A DNA stretch of 7,610 bases, taken from Pseudomonadota bacterium. Its GTDB lineage: Bacteria > Pseudomonadota > Alphaproteobacteria > UBA2966 > CAIVPW01. Below the pieces are notes generated by a model, which was given only the letters and a program-made list of their open reading frames with translations, searched no databases and had not been told where the DNA came from. The position numbers and the translations under genes are program-made. The stretch covers positions 1 to 7,610 of the forward strand of contig JAQBXG010000079.1 in the NCBI GenBank assembly GCA_027625125.1, given 5' to 3'. Below are positions 7,466-7,610 of this stretch, piece by piece; position 1 is the first letter of the stretch; each line of letters opens with the position of its first letter.

Positions 7466-7610
7466 CTAGCGCAGGATCAACAGCGGCTGGCCGTATTCGA
7501 CCGGGTCTCCGTTGTCGACCAGAATCTGCGCGACGACTCCGGCGCGCGGCGCCGGAATCGGATTCATCGTCTTCATCGCCTCAACGATCAGCAGCGTCTG
7601 CCCCTGCGAG
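7466..7610 (-). CDS. accB: Biotin carboxyl carrier protein of acetyl-CoA carboxylase (3' end only)
   Basis: Only the last 47 codons and the TAG stop (7468-7466) are in the window; the gene continues beyond the right edge. The visible part is the C-terminal half of a biotinyl domain. EAMKTMN includes the lysine that BirA biotinylates (residue 13 of the visible part). That lysine lies 34 residues from the C-terminus, the same distance as in E. coli BCCP. It is followed by PIPAPRAGVVAQILV and a closing VEYGQPLLIL strand typical of AccB. AccB carries biotin between biotin carboxylase (accC, next gene) and carboxyltransferase. The conserved EAMK and its place upstream of accC exclude a lipoyl-domain protein. 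The usual N-terminal domain and Pro/Ala linker cannot be seen. Confidence 0.93.
   Translation of the reverse strand, partial: SQGQTLLIVEAMKTMNPIPAPRAGVVAQILVDNGDPVEYGQPLLILR

Noticed and set aside
7440..7466. tRNA-like 3' segment (GGATTCGCACCAC on the plus strand)
   Set aside because: Only a fragment resembling a T-arm and acceptor end is present, with no matching T-stem, anticodon arm or 5' acceptor strand upstream, and it runs into the accB stop.

Overview
This window is a GC-rich chromosomal segment from an alphaproteobacterium, most likely of the Rhodospirillales type. The inference rests on gene content: an NDUFA12-type complex I accessory subunit, a short single-MCE MlaD, a DUF2155 periplasmic protein next to aat and accBC, and a long (about 1217-residue) class II ribonucleotide reductase with a TSCPD region and a cysteine-rich tail. 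I see no phage, transposon, CRISPR, rRNA or tRNA signal. This is housekeeping DNA rather than an accessory island.

Left half (1-4113): a Rho-independent terminator (18-54) closes the minus-strand transcript of nrdJ (197-3850), the adenosylcobalamin-dependent ribonucleotide reductase. Its promoter region (about 3851-4030) contains two NrdR-box-like sites whose cores start exactly 31 bp apart. One overlaps a probable -10 element. Two weaker box-like sites, 32 bp apart, lie further upstream, towards the divergent gene.

Middle (4114-5388): a plus-strand run of three closely packed genes encodes an NDUFA12-family complex I subunit, a MlaD-family MCE lipid-transport protein and a secreted DUF2155 protein. 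All three are envelope or inner-membrane functions, and the spacing (2 nt, then a short overlap) suggests one transcript.

Right half (5316-7610): a minus-strand cluster, read right to left, runs accB (3' end only), accC and aat. It carries the biotin carboxyl carrier protein and biotin carboxylase of acetyl-CoA carboxylase, then leucyl/phenylalanyl-tRNA-protein transferase of the N-degron pathway. aat converges on the DUF2155 gene and overlaps it tail to tail by 73 bp. The accB-accC gap of about 140 bp is unusually long and holds a 30-codon ORF in frame with accC.

I did not find a convincing undescribed system. The points most worth following up are the nrdJ operator architecture, the antisense coding overlap between aat and the DUF2155 gene, and the accB-accC spacer. 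Long open frames opposite nrdJ and accC are GC-driven shadows and are not annotated.
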